A DNA stretch of 64,000 bases from Diadema setosum (taxonomy: Eukaryota; Echinodermata; Echinoidea; Diadematoida; Diadematidae), in contig CM067062.1 of assembly GCA_033980235.1 (NCBI GenBank), positions 8,888,400 through 8,952,399 of the forward strand, in the 5' to 3' direction. Numbering within the stretch: position 1 is the stretch's first letter; each line of letters starts with the position of its first letter. The position numbers and the translations under genes are program-made. Shown in pieces: positions 1 through 12,232 of the stretch. Under the pieces are notes generated by a model. It was not told the origin of the DNA and did no database searches. It was given only the letters and a program-made list of their open reading frames with translations.

Positions 1-930
1 AAAGAAAAAAAAAAAAGGCTGTGAGAATATTTGAATTTATGTTCAGATAATAGTTTATTCAAGAATCAGCCCAAGAAGTATATTGCAATAAGCCAGTTCG
101 GAGTTCAAGTTCTGCGCATGAGCAGAAAAAGGTCATTTGTACTGAGAGACAGGTCGGTTTCTATATTCACTGAGATGAGCATCTGTGATGTTATAATCAT
201 TCTTGTAATCCTTGTAGATGGTGCATGCCAGTACATCCACCTGACAGCAAGCCTGGTATTTGGCAATGTTTAAAGAAAACATTTGTTAATGCATTTCCCA
301 CAGTAATACAAAACAGTGAAATGGATGCTTCCCCAAGTGTTGACTGACGAACCATTCTGGTCACCTGGTCGATGCAGGTTCATTCTTTCTTTGAATACAA
401 ATTCACTGAATTGCTGTGTTGGGCAAGCTAATGTATTATGTCGCTTTAAATTGAGTGAAGTGCCTAACCAACTGAGAAAAAAGAAGGTCATCTCCGAACT
501 GGCTCATTCATGTATCAATTACAATCAGTGGTAGGCAGAGACTGAAATTATGGAAGTTGATGAGTCATTACATTTACAAAGAAATTGAGATTAAAAAAAA
601 ATGATTAAAAAATGGGAAGGTAAAACTGCAGGATATGGTCACAAAAGGCAAAATATCATGCAATCACAAGGTTATACAAAGATGAATATACAAAGATGAA
701 AGTCAACATGCAGGATCCAAGATAAAATGTTGTGATCAGTGAAAAGGCGAAATAGACTGTTGCCAGTAAAATATCAGTGAGGATTTACTTAAAGGTTAGT
801 AAGCTCTGAAGTGTATGCATCAGACTGATGTTGTCTCATAATTAAATTGTCATAGGCTTTGTTCTTTTTTTTTGTACAGAAGTACTTTTCAACTATGTGT
901 TATGATGATACAAAGCAAAGACAAGTATCT
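1..930. other. No gene recognised; AT-rich intergenic DNA
   Basis: I see only short open frames with no recognisable motif, no splice pattern joining them and no clear repeat. The stretch starts in a poly-A run. Confidence 0.5.
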
Positions 931-932
931 GA

Positions 933-1097
933 ATAATTTTGTACTTGTGAAGATGCTGACCATCCAGTAAATAGTATAACGATTGGGGAAACAAATTAAT
1001 CTTTTGTCTTGCGAAGAAAATCGTAGTTATTACTATGATTTTCTTCGGGAGACAAAAGATGAATTCATTTCCCCATTCGTTATAATTTTGTACTTGT
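933..1097. repeat. Foldback repeat between 16-bp direct repeats
   Basis: Arms at about 976-1022 and 1035-1083 are inverted copies (ATAACGATTGGGG at the left, CCCCATTCGTTAT at the right) around a ~12-nt spacer. The 16-mer ATAATTTTGTACTTGT occurs at 933-948 and again at 1082-1097, so the palindrome sits between direct repeats. This fits a small non-autonomous DNA transposon (MITE), but the right-hand direct repeat overlaps the arm by two bases, so the true target duplication is uncertain. Confidence 0.6.
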
Positions 1098-1373
1098 ATA
1101 AAAGGTAGTGTTAATGAAGTTGCTTGTTAAGTTATGCTATTTTTTTTTCAATGAATTTCAGTGTGTGCTTAATTTTTTTTTTCATGTGTCTTCACTCATC
1201 AGTCTTTTGTTGATGATTGTGCAATTTGCCATATGACAATAAAAATGGCATTCGTATGTGATATGATATAAAATGTCTCACTTGTTTATTGTCTGATAGT
1301 AAGTGTGCAGTGTAATAGACACCTAAAATTTTGAGTCTGCTGTCAGTATGACCATGGAATATTAACTATTATA

Positions 1374-1805
1374 CAACGTCCAAGTAGATCCTTGTAATTT
1401 GATTGGAGGATTGTTGGTGACGTGATATTCAATAAGTACTCCATTCAACGCGCCGTGCAATTTTGGTTCTATTTTTGCGTGCACCTTGGTTCGATTTTTT
1501 TGTTCTATTCCACGGTTCGAGAAATTGTACGGTACTGCATGTACTGTGTGTTGCATATTGAGGATCGCATGCAGCTAGCGCAGTGTACGTGTGCGGTACA
1601 TGCATGCGCGTATGTAGGCCTACGTAGTCTAGTGTAGGAGCGCTAGCTGTGACCTGTATCTACACTGATTGCACCAGCCAGAAAGAGAATCGCAGTGGAT
1701 TCACATGTAAGTATGGCTATATTTTTCATACATATAGACTTCTAGGCCTACTTAGACCTACCCAACAATCCTCCAACCAAATAACAAAGATCTACTTGGA
1801 CGTTG
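1374..1805. mobile_element. MITE-like element with 44-bp terminal inverted repeats
   Basis: The left arm (1374-1417, beginning CAACGTCCAAGTAGATC) is matched by its inverse at 1762-1805 with only a few mismatches. The ~345-bp interior has no convincing coding frame. No clean target-site duplication could be fixed, so the superfamily is unassigned. Confidence 0.6.
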
Positions 1806-1810
1806 CATAA

Positions 1811-1977
1811 AACAAATAGTGTATGGTCTTTACTCATGCAATGGAAAGAGATTTCGCACTCGGTGAAAGATGAGGCGCACTATTCAACTCGGCTTCGCCT
1901 CGTTTAATAGAGCACCTCTATCTTTCATCTCGTGCAAAATCTCGTACCATTGCACTCGTGACCATTCACTATTTGTA
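1811..1977. repeat. Foldback element, arms of about 80 bp
   Basis: The two halves (about 1811-1893 and 1897-1977) are inverted copies. ACAAATAGTG at the left pairs with CACTATTTGT at the right, and the CAATGG, GAGATTT and GAAAGAT blocks also pair. It abuts the previous TIR element, so two MITEs lie side by side. Confidence 0.6.
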
Positions 1978-2259
1978 TACCAAATATTCAGCAGGGCAAC
2001 ATGTCTTAACCACCATCTTACTGGGCAGTGACAATGATGTCTTCAAATCATTACTCAGAACTCTATGATAATTATAATAATGATGATGATGGAGAACTTA
2101 TTAGACAATCAAGTGAAGCCTTGGCAGGTTGTATTTAATTGACAGAGATGATTTAGCAAATCAACACTATGTAGGAATACTATATCCCATAGACACTCAA
2201 GTAAAGCAAAACTAAACACCAGAACAATTAAACTGATAACCAATATTACCAATGACATC

Positions 2260-2306
2260 CAACCCATGTATTCACACAGGCACACACAGGCACACACAGG
2301 CACATG

Positions 2307-2351
<45 letters not shown>

Positions 2352-2398
2352 ACACGCAAGCGCGCACGCACGCGCGCGCACACACACACACACACATA
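2260..2398. repeat. (CA)n microsatellite
   Basis: A nearly continuous CA run with CACACAGG variants and a short CGCACG patch. The CA/GT open frames across it are artefacts. Confidence 0.95.
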
Positions 2399-2627
2399 CT
2401 TTTCTGTGATTTCTGTGATAGTTATTCGTCTTCATTCAAATAGTACCTGTTGGTACCTATCACAGTATACAGTAGCACATAGGTATGACTTTACAAAGGA
2501 AGAAACTTGCATACTTTGGTCACAATAAATGCAAATAATATTTCCTTTCCTGTGTATTTTTTTTTTGCACAGTAGAAATAGAAATGAAAAAGATAGTAAA
2601 TTAAAAACACACACACACACATGCATA

Positions 2628-2666
2628 TATAGATAGATAGGTAGACAGATAGATAGATAGATAGAT

Positions 2667-2747
<81 letters not shown>
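2628..2747. repeat. (GATA)n microsatellite
   Basis: A tandem TAGA/GATA tetranucleotide array with a short TATATA interruption near 2671. Confidence 0.95.
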
Positions 2748-3419
2748 CATTATTTCATTGTCTCTCCACAAACAAAAATAGTATTGAGCTATATATCTAT
2801 AGATATATGATTGAAATATATCATGTACCCACACACACACTCACATATGCTACTGGGAGATTATTGCAAAGGTTATGTGATGGGGGCCCATCGTGCACCT
2901 TAAAGAGAGAATTGTGCTAATATATAAAGGACATGTCTTGATGACAAAGTGTGGGCCAGCATGCTTATCAACTATAATTTGTTTACAGAGGTTTTCTATT
3001 TTTTTTTTTTTTACTCTCCATGGATAATACCTTATGCTAAAAAAATACAAAATCTCTGTACCAACACTCCAGGAAACAAAATGAATAATAAAAACAAAAT
3101 TTCCTTCAATCTTGCAATAATTTGGTTGTTGCTGATTTATTTTGTCATTGTCGGTTCATTTTAGCCAGGACCTTTGGTTTTCCTGTTGACAGGTGTTATT
3201 GAAATCAGACCAAAAGTAAAGGACAGTACCACGGTCATTTGTTTTTTACCTATTGTCCAGAATATAGGCAGGATGCCATGCAGTGTAAGTAAGATACATG
3301 TAATCTGTTCAAGGTAAGAGTTCAACCACCACGCTGAATTGAGCTATCTCTCGTGATATCATGAGAAAAGGCTGACATAAAGGCCAATTTGGAGATGGTG
3401 ACCATTACTCTCTTTGTAT

Positions 3420-3733
3420 GTGTGCTATTTTTTTTTTTATTTTGTGTCGTCCATCCGTAACACTACAAAAACTTGAATAACTTTCTACTGAGGACTTTAA
3501 TTTCAATCAAACTTGGAGGAAGAGTGGTTACACCAAATTACACATTTTACCAAACATGAAGGTCACCGCAAGGTCAAAGGTCACAGGCAGGGGTCAATGA
3601 ACTTTAGGGCCCAATGTTAAGTTTTTACAGCGCGCTTCAATTATGGCTCACAACTTTTGATCCCTCTTTCCGTTTGTGACCAAACTTGGATGGTAGATGT
3701 CCCTTTGGGAAATGAAGTTCATCACAAAGTCAA
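3420..3733. repeat. Dispersed repeat with an AGGTCA direct repeat
   Basis: It has the same style as the repeats at 58-59 kb and 63 kb: a phrase of the type AATCAAACTTGG, then AGGTCAAAGGTCA at 3571-3583. It looks like a diverged, truncated relative. It ends where the next TTAA-type element begins. Confidence 0.45.
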
Positions 3734-4147
3734 AGGCATACCATTTGCAGATGAAGCAAAAATCCTGCATTAGTGCTTTAAAATAGTACTAAAAGGTGAG
3801 TTAGGGATAGAAACAGCCAATGTAAAAATTTGAATTGGTAAAATCAATGTTAAATATTGTTAAGTATACAAAATGTGAACAATAGTTATAATAAAAATGT
3901 TTTCAGATTAAACCCTAAAATCAATGTTAAATATTGTTAAGTATACAAAATGTGAACAATAGTTATAATAAAAGATGTTTTCAGATTAAACCGTCTGCAG
4001 TTATGGTTTATTGAGAAAAATACAGACATCTCCTTATATTTTGAGCTTTATCGCAAAAATGTAGTTCATGATAGGGTGTTTTGTGGTACAACAGACCTAC
4101 ACATATAAAAGTTTTCAAATCACTATTTCCACAGGTAAACAGGACCT
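3734..4147. mobile_element. TTAA-type MITE, copy A
   Basis: This matches 52066-52424 almost end to end in the same orientation. The start is AGGCATA and the end is GGTAAACAGGACCT followed by TTAA (4148-4151). The left flank reads TCAA, one change from TTAA. A ~76-bp segment is tandemly duplicated inside (about 3839-3914 and 3915-3990) and is single-copy in the other element. TTAA targets with short TIRs are typical of piggyBac-like MITEs; that assignment is inference. Confidence 0.6.
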
Positions 4148-4382
4148 TTAAGACCACTTAAAGTGTGTTATATGACATGTTTCCACCATTCATTATTTCC
4201 TCCACCAGCATACAGACATGTATTTTATTGTGGTGCCATGCAAATGAATACTTAAATATCACACCAATTAATTGCCTCATCTGCAGAGAAACAACGTGGT
4301 GAGTCTACCTGGGAGCAATCATTAATTAGAGTGCCAATTTTCTCCCCATTCCTCTCTTCTTTCCTCTCACTGTTAATTTACT

Positions 4383-4384
<2 letters not shown>

Positions 4385-4430
<46 letters not shown>

Positions 4431-4434
4431 TCTC
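4385..4434. repeat. (TC)n microsatellite
   Basis: TGTC repeats passing into a TC run. Confidence 0.9.
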
Positions 4435-4701
4435 ACACTTATCTCTTCACATCTCAGTGTGCAATCTCTCTCTCTTTTCCTAATTATATTTGTCTGTTTG
4501 GGTCGGGTACACATACAAATGCAACTGCTAAACTGTCGGCATATACACACGCAGTAATTATTAATAGTTCATTGTATATCAAGCACTCGTTGTAATCAGA
4601 AATATAGAATCAGAAACAGGTAGAGAGAGGGAGGCAGAGAGAAGGAGACAGGTAGATAACAAAAAAAAGACAACGGAGATAAAGGGGGAAAGGAAAAAAT
4701 G

Positions 4702-4702
4702 T

Positions 4703-4750
<48 letters not shown>
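4702..4750. repeat. (GT)n microsatellite
   Basis: A pure GT run directly bordering the target duplication of the next element. Confidence 0.95.
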
Positions 4751-4752
<2 letters not shown>

Positions 4753-4758
4753 TTATTG

Positions 4759-5090
4759 GATACAGCTCGTTATTCCGAAGGTTCGTTATTCCGAAGGTTT
4801 GTTATTCCGAAGGTTCGTTACTCCGAAGATTCGTTATTCCGAAGGTTCGTTAATCCGAAAATGTGATAAGGTTTGTTATTCCGAAGTTTCATTAATCCGA
4901 AAATGAAATAAGGTTCGTTATTCCAAAGGTTGGTTAATCCGAAAATGAAATAAAGCTCGTTATTCCGAAGGTTCATTACGGACCCTATATCATTTCGGAT
5001 CAACGAACCTTCGGAATAGCGAACCCTATTGCATTTTTGGATGAACGACCCTTCGGAATCATGAACCTTCGGAATAACGAACAGCACTCG
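4759..5090. mobile_element. MULE-like foldback MITE built of TTATTCCGAAGG units, copy 1
   Basis: The left half is a string of GTTATTCCGAAGGTTC-type units (about 16 bp). The right half carries the same units inverted (CCTTCGGAATAAC), so the whole element can fold back. It is flanked by a perfect 9-bp direct repeat, TAGTTATTG, at 4750-4758 and 5091-5099. Subterminal sequences are ACAGCTCGTTATTCCGAAGG at the left and the inverse of GCTGTTCGTTATTCCGAAGG at the right. A 9-bp target duplication with long repetitive TIRs is characteristic of Mutator-like elements. No transposase is present. Confidence 0.75.
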
Positions 5091-5224
5091 TAGTTATTGA
5101 TCAGTGGAAAACTCCTGCCATCTTGCACTCACTCTTACATTCCTCACACTCTCTATGTTACTCAACACACTCAAATATTTAATATGCATACACAGACACA
5201 CAAACTCACACACACTTACCGGTG

Positions 5225-5372
5225 GCAGATCAGGGGAGCACACCAGGTGTGTCCCCCCCCCCCCCCCCCTTTTTAAAACAAAAGAAATTAAACAAAATGG
5301 GGGAGGGGTGCGTGCGCCCTCCTTTTTTGTAAAGGCACCCCCTTTATACGGAATTCCTGGATCCACCCCTGC
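5225..5372. repeat. C-rich dispersed repeat
   Basis: A poly-C tract (about 5251-5268) is followed by GGGGGAGGGG and a CCTGGATCCACCCCTG end. It looks like a fragment of a dispersed element; the boundaries are approximate. Confidence 0.3.
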
Positions 5373-5732
5373 ATACACACACACAAGCAAACGCACTCAC
5401 ACACATTTTCAGGCATTCCATATTTGACACACAAATGCATACCTGTCGACAAAACCATATCATTTTCATACATCAGCTTCATCATAAACAATTGAAAAAA
5501 AAAAACTAATTCGACTCATTTCTTCTGTTCTCTTTCATCTGCAAATTTATGAACATGTTTTAACGTTTAAAAGATGCATATTTTACAATCTCATTGTATC
5601 CAGACTATTGAAATGCTCAAAACTTTTGTAGTATAATGCATTCGATGTGAAATGCATGCCAGCAATTTTGTGTTTAAACCTTAAACAGTATGAATCAGCC
5701 CTTTGGTGATTCGCTCCCCTACCCCCCATCAC

Positions 5733-5734
<2 letters not shown>

Positions 5735-5764
<30 letters not shown>

Positions 5765-5873
5765 CCACACACACAAACACACACACACACACACACGTAC
5801 ACACACCACACACACATACACACACACACACTCACACACACAACGCACACACACACACACACACACACACAAA
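5735..5873. repeat. (CT)n-(CA)n compound microsatellite
   Basis: A CT run (5735-5764) is followed by a long interrupted CA run. Confidence 0.95.
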
Positions 5874-6779
5874 ACCTGTATCCTATTGATGGAGAGGCAA
5901 TTTCATATAGACTTTCACATTTTCCATGTTTGCACTATCAACCACCTGTGTTACTAATGACTATACCTTGGCTGATGCATGAAATAAATTAACCCTTTCA
6001 TCACCCACCAGCATAGTACAATGCAAATTGACATTGCGCCCCAGCATAGTCTCCAATGGTAATTGAAGAGTTAAGTGTTATGAGGGGGGGGGGGGGGTTG
6101 GTGGATGAGTACTCCGCGAGGCAGGATGTAAAAGGGGAGGGTTTTCCCCTTAATAGATTCAATGAATGCAGGGAGATTAATGAAACATTTTTTTTTTCTA
6201 TTTCTTTTCTCAATTTCGACATCAAAGAGCATCTCTAAACGACACAATGAATGTCAAAAACAAGAATGTGTACTTGTCATTGCAAAATGAAATTTGTGAA
6301 ATTCTCCTTTTTTTTACAAAAATTATCTGTCATGCAGAAAATAATGACAGCAATTGAAGCCTAAATAAGATGTACAATGAGTTTTTACAAACCTCTGAAA
6401 CTTAACTATTAAAACAGCTTGAAAGACTTTTAGTGGGTATGTAGTTCTTTCTTTCGTATGTATGTCTTCAATGTATAAAAATAATGGTGTAGAAGATCCT
6501 CTAGCTCTCCTCAAGGACTTGTTAAAAATAAATAAGACCCTAAATCTCCCATGTGTTGGGGTTATAGATTGCAATGATATGATTTCGTTCATCCTTGATG
6601 TTCAATTAGCATATGTCGGGAAAATTAAAACCGTCCATGTCACCGTTAATTATTTTGACATTAATATTGCTATTCCTCGGAGACGCGAAGGTTCTGAACT
6701 TTAGGACTTTCCCTACGATAGAACTTTCTGATAGAATCAACATAGATAATCCAATTATGAAAACTGCTGATGACAAACT

Positions 6780-7240
6780 AAATGTATAACAAGGCAGGAA
6801 GGAAGCAGAAAGAGGAAGAAGGAAACTGAAAAGAAAAAAAAAGAAGAGGAGGATGACACATGACACGGACGAGAAGAAGACGGGAGAAGAGAGAAATTGA
6901 TAGAGGAGGAATTGGGAATCCACAGGAAAGAAGGAGGAAGGGATTATGATGAAGGGAACGGAAAATAAAAAGAGTAAACCAGGACGATTGATGGACAAGT
7001 ATAAAAGAGTGGTAGAAGCGAGGGAAGAGCCAAGACCGGATGCTGAAAATGTGAAGGAGGGGGACACAGAGCTTGAATATGCAGGAGGAAAGGAAAATAA
7101 GAGAATTAAGAAAAATACGGCAGACCCAGAAGGAAAGAAGAGTGAGAAGATACAAAAAAGAGAAGAAAATGACTGAAATGAAGAAGGAGAAGAAAATAAG
7201 GAACCTACAAAACAAGTTAAAAGGGGGGGGGGGGATGGTG
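6780..7240. repeat. Purine-rich low-complexity tract
   Basis: Strongly GA/AAG-rich on the + strand, ending in a poly-G run near 7225. Open frames on both strands here (Lys/Glu-rich forward, Phe/Ser/Leu-rich reverse) reflect composition, not a gene. Confidence 0.6.
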
Positions 7241-7613
7241 GTTCAGAGGAAGAGATGTGCTAATATGCTTGCCACTTTGGTTATTCGGCTTCTATCCGGG
7301 CACCCTTGCCCACCGCCCGAGATAAGAGGAATCCTGTTAGAATGAATGAAGACACCGGAAGCGGCGTATTAGTGTGCATAATGCATGCAGCATGATCCCA
7401 TGATGGATCATGTTGTCACTTTACTCTGCTGATGAAAAAGCTTTATGTTCATTTGGTGTCTTTTTCTGTGAGGAATTTAAAAGGAATAACTCTGTTTGAT
7501 TAAAATGGAAGATCAGTCACAATGTGGAAAGTTATCATCGCAATATGTTGCTCTAATAAAGTAATGTGCTTCATACTGTGAAATGGCTACGTCGGTCGCT
7601 AATGAATGCTATA

Positions 7614-7769
7614 AAAGGGAGCTTTTATAGATTTTAGACGCGCGGACGTTCAAAGAGAAAAAAACATGATCTGAGCGTGCGCAGTAACTTGATCCGCGCT
7701 ACTGCCCACGCTCAGATCGTATTTTTTTTTCTCTTTGAACGTCCGCGCTTCTACAATCTAAAGCTCCCT
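7614..7769. mobile_element. Foldback MITE, arms of about 70 bp
   Basis: Arms 7616-7686 and 7700-7769 are near-perfect inverted copies around a 13-nt loop (AGGGAGCTTT at the left, AAGCTCCCT at the right). Flanking AATGCTATA (7605-7613) and AATGTTATA (7770-7778) form a 9-bp duplication with one mismatch. Confidence 0.65.
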
Positions 7770-7779
7770 AATGTTATAC

Positions 7780-9188
7780 TCCATCATAAGGGTACCAAGC
7801 TTGTAGATGAAATCGTTATGTGTACAGCAGAGTTGTTTGTTGGTTATAATTTCACTGCATTGGTTTCTCTTCTCGTTCTTTCCTGCCCGACTTCCCCCTT
7901 TAAGTCGTTCGAAGCGTTAAATTATATTTATCGACAGCGAAGGGGGAAAAAAAGAATGTGCTGCTATACAAACTGATGCACCTGTAATAGGAAAAACGTA
8001 TGGGTCCGCGTGCCTCGCACGGTCGCATTTATTATACTTAGCCTTGACGTATTTACAGCGATTGTCGGTGTGTTTTCCGGGGCTAAAAACTGGGATAACA
8101 AGGTCACCCCGATTCATGTTAAAACAAGAGAGAGTCCTTTTTAAGTGTGCATTGGGTCTTCAAAGAGATTAACAGTCGAGTCAAAGGACACGTACAAGGC
8201 AATACCAGGTACAGCGGAAGAGACCTGGAAGCAAGTCTTGTGATCATCGAACAGGTGTGATCTAGTTTCGCGCGAAATTAAACATAATACATTCTATAAT
8301 AGCAGCATTTATCATCAAAATTTTGTTTCGCTCTTGATTGTTACCATCCGTACTGAGCAGTGCATGCGTCTTGTCATTTGAATTCATTTTTGTTTATGTA
8401 GTTTTTTATTACATAAGTTTATTTACTTTAACCAAACGCAATAACCGAGAAGCTACTTTTCAGCGAATAGCTTAATAAGAATATAAATCAGACAACAGGC
8501 AAACACAACGCGATGTGATCACAATAACATAAAATCAAAACGATTAGATTAATCTTTCACACACACAAAAAAAAAAACGGATCTTGAACGAGTTTTTTTT
8601 AGATTGTTTTTATGTTTGTGTTTTTACTTTGTTTTGTTTGTTTGTTTGTTTGTGTGTTATTTTTTTTTTATTTCCTAGCAAGCTATTATCTATTTTATAT
8701 GACAATATTTGGCAACAATTTCGATTAATGTCCTTCGAGACTTTGAGAACAGACTGCTAATGATAAATCACTGCAAGCATTCAGCGACTCTGTGTGTTCG
8801 TTGTTGTTCTCTATTATGAGATTAGACAGGGAGGAGTATGCGTCAAAATCTACAAGCTAATTCCTCATGATTCCACGGCGACAATGAATAGAAAAGGTCA
8901 TGTAAATTGGATTTTAACCTCGTCTGGCTATACCTTGTTACCTGTCAGCTTGATTAGTTTCATAAAAGATAACGTGCTTTGCAAGCATTTCAATGTGATA
9001 TTGTGACCTCAAGTTATAAAGTTATGAAGTAATAATGCAGACTTATTTGTTTTTTTTTTTCATCGTGAGGTTTGATTTGATTGATTTGATTTGATTTCTG
9101 CATTTTTCACACAGTATCTACAACGTAACAAACAATTTTCCAATAATAGTACTAAACATAATATCCAACACAAAACAATATGTATGCG
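7780..9188. other. No gene recognised
   Basis: AT-rich DNA with a TTTG run near 8630-8660. No motif, splice structure or repeat boundary I can support. Confidence 0.4.
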
Positions 9189-9189
9189 T

Positions 9190-9236
<47 letters not shown>

Positions 9237-9240
9237 TAGA
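9189..9240. repeat. (TA)n microsatellite
   Basis: Alternating TA run, followed shortly by poly-G at about 9293-9303. Confidence 0.95.
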
Positions 9241-9637
9241 TATAATATAATATTATATTATATATGAAATATCTTAGGAATTGGTTAGGGACGGGGGGGG
9301 GGGTCAAGAAGAGTTATTACGAATTGCGATCAATAAACGTGATCTCAGGCTGTGTATGTTACGATTTAGTCCTGGGTGTCAAGGAGACGTCGCAGTGAGA
9401 TTTAATTTTGAAATTCGACATATGAATGTGATTCCACAAGAAATGCAAGGTAGTGGACAGTCTGAGGAAATATACACATGACATTTTAAAACTCAAGGAA
9501 AATCGATCATAGAATGACAAATGTGACCCGCCAATTGAATATGAGAAGGATCGAGAGCCTGTGTGCAGATGAACGTGCATCAGTTTTAGTGAGTATGTGT
9601 GATTACAGAGTCTGTGTGTATGCTTCATGTGTGTGCT

Positions 9638-9638
9638 T

Positions 9639-9713
<75 letters not shown>
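9638..9713. repeat. (GT)n microsatellite
   Basis: About 37 GT units. The Cys/Val frame forward and His/Thr frame reverse across it are artefacts. Confidence 0.95.
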
Positions 9714-10177
9714 CTCATAATGTGTGTCGGTTTGTATGTCTGCATGCACATGCTATTGTTGGTAGATCTACAATGTCTGTTCCACGGACGTATTGAGATG
9801 TGCAGGGAGAAGAATCTGAGAGTTAAATGTCGGTCCATTTACATTAATTTCTCATTAGTTCATGTCAGACTTCAAGTTGAATTTGTTTTGCATGGGGAGG
9901 TCATCTTGCGGGAAGGGAACGCACATTTTGTTTTACCCCAAGGGTTTGACATGGAGCTATCGAGGTAAGGTTGTATACTCCCGAGGATGAGGGACTTAAA
10001 AACCTTCTCGAAATTAATGTCATTATGAATTCAATTGATCTCAACAGGACAGAGGTGGATTATTTATAACATTCGTGTATATCACATAGAAAGGAATGCA
10101 GACATTGATAGTAATCTGTTCGTAAAACTGGACAACGGTAGCGAGCAACGTCAGGAGCTTTTCTCATATTTCTGTTG

Positions 10178-10223
10178 CGTGTGTGTGTGTGTGTGTGTGT
10201 TTTGTGTGTGTGTGTGTGTTTGG
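10178..10223. repeat. (GT)n microsatellite
   Basis: GT run with one TTTT interruption. Confidence 0.9.
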
Positions 10224-11698
10224 TTGTTTTAGTGTTTCTCTTTCTGATGTTGATAAACTGCAGTGCAGTTCTCCGATCTACCGATGCCGTCTTATAATTA
10301 TATAGGTTTTCTGTCTGTCACAACTTTGTCCGTCTGTCTGTTGGTCTGTCAGTCCATATAGCAAATTCTTTTATTTTGATGCAATGACATACTAGTACAT
10401 GTAGTTTCATTACCAATCAAGTCTTTACTACAAAATTAACGAAATCAACGCGTAATGCAGCATCCGGACGAGATTTTACAAGAAGAAAGAAGAGATAATG
10501 AATATAAAATCTATTGATAACACCAGCAATGCAGTCAACGCATAAAGCTGTCCCCATAGGAGGAAAGATCGTCCTGCTTGGTTGTTATGTCACATCGTCC
10601 TATTCTAAAGTGCAGTCATCACTGAACTCACAATTTGCGTTGCCATTGCTGTCTCAGCTTCCAACTGGTGTACATAATCATTGGAGCTTGATTGAGCAAA
10701 GCCTGCGCCATTATTAATTGCATTTATGGACCCATTTATTTCTGGAGTATGATGTCATCAATATGATTTTGTATACAGTCACGCTGCAATTAATCTCAGT
10801 TTTGAAAAGTGAGCGTGCAGACGTTTTGCTCGTTTTTGTTGTTTATTTTTGTTTTGTTTTGCTTCTCTATCTTAATAGGCCTGTCTTTTTTCTCTTCTAT
10901 ATATCTCGTTTCATTTTTTCGCATATACCAAGTTATCAACACATATGTCTTTAATATCATGTAGTACATGCAAATCCTATCCCATATATATTTCTCTATA
11001 AAATTATTCTGTATTGCATTTCATGATCCGCATTTTATTTCAAATTGCTCAAGTACATGATTTTACAAATACATACTTTGCGTGTGAGGTGTAGAAGTAT
11101 GAAGGACCAGCAAAATTATTATATCACACAGTTCTTGGAGGAGGAAAAAAATTGGAACAAAAAAAAAAAATTGAACGCTTCCACGCTTACTTACTTTTTC
11201 CTCTTTCTTCTTTTACAAGAGAGCTGCCTCGTGTCTGTTTATGAGTCTGTCTGTATGTAAGTCTTTTCCGTCTTTCTGTTCTTTTATTTTTAAAGCAATT
11301 TGCCTAGTTTTGTCAGTTTTGTAATTAGACATTTTTACGTGGGGAATGCAAACGACAAGCCCTGTTTTTTATTTCATTTGCAGTCCCCTCCATTCCCAGC
11401 AGCTTTCTTGCTGTATTTGTCATGAAATTTACAATATTGATATCTCAATTCACAGTTCGTTCTGATCACGTTCATTGATATTAAATTGTGCGATTATGTG
11501 TATTCAAATGTTATCATTATAATTGTAGGAAAAGAAATAACGAAACAAAATGAAACGAAAATTAAAGAAGACACGATAAAGGAAGATGACATAAATAGAA
11601 ATGAAAGGAGAGCTAAGGTGAATTTAAATTGAGAAGGATAAAAAAAAAAAACACCTAAAAGGCAGACAATAATGCTCCCAGGTTCAGAGGTGTCTAAA

Positions 11699-12229
11699 CA
11701 CTGCAAAAAGTCCGGTGTTAAATAGTGAACACCGAGCTGGTGTTAGATTTTCGGTGCTTATTTATGGTGTTAAATTAACACCTACGGGTGTCATTTCCAA
11801 ATTTTTAACTGTTTTTTGAAGAGTTTCTTAGTAACTGCACTTCTTCTTGATTTTTAATTTAAACAAGACGATCAAGAATTTTACATTAAAATACTAGATT
11901 TTTGAAAAAATGTGAAAATAAATTTACACCAAAGTAACACCAGCTGGTGTGGTCCCTTATTGAAGCTGGACGGGTGTTAAACCATTGATATCAACACCAA
12001 CAAATATCAAATCAACACCATGTGGTGTCATTTTTTAATTAACACCAGTACAGTGTCAAAATAACACCAGGTACAGTGTCAAATTAACACCACGAAGTGT
12101 CAGGTGAACACTTTTCAACACCATCACAGTGCATTTTTAACACCTGTGGGTGTGGTCCTTTATTGAAGTTTGATCGGTGTTAGATTTAACACCCGTGGTG
12201 TTAAATCTAACACCGATGTTTTTACAGTG
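11699..12229. mobile_element. CACTA-like (EnSpm type) non-autonomous element
   Basis: It starts CACTGCAAAAA and ends in the inverse of CACTGTAAAAA, flanked on both sides by AAA (11696-11698, 12230-12232), fitting the 3-bp target duplication and CACTA-type ends of the EnSpm superfamily. Both terminal regions continue with GGTGTTA/TAACACC. The interior carries many short GGTGTTAA/AACACC units in both orientations, especially 11946-12220. No transposase frame is seen. Confidence 0.7.
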
Positions 12230-12232
12230 AAA

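Noticed and set aside
2109..2443. Long Cys/Val and His/Thr open frames
   Set aside because: They are translations of CA/GT microsatellites. The same applies near 5583-5992, 9359-9968 and 10035-10232.
4759..5090. CRISPR-like array of TTCCGAAGG repeats
   Set aside because: The repeats are ~16 bp with almost no spacers, invert halfway, and are bounded by a 9-bp duplication in eukaryotic DNA: a foldback MITE.
6606..7215. Reverse-strand Phe/Ser/Leu-rich frames, possibly membrane proteins
   Set aside because: They are the complement of a purine-rich low-complexity tract, with no family motif.
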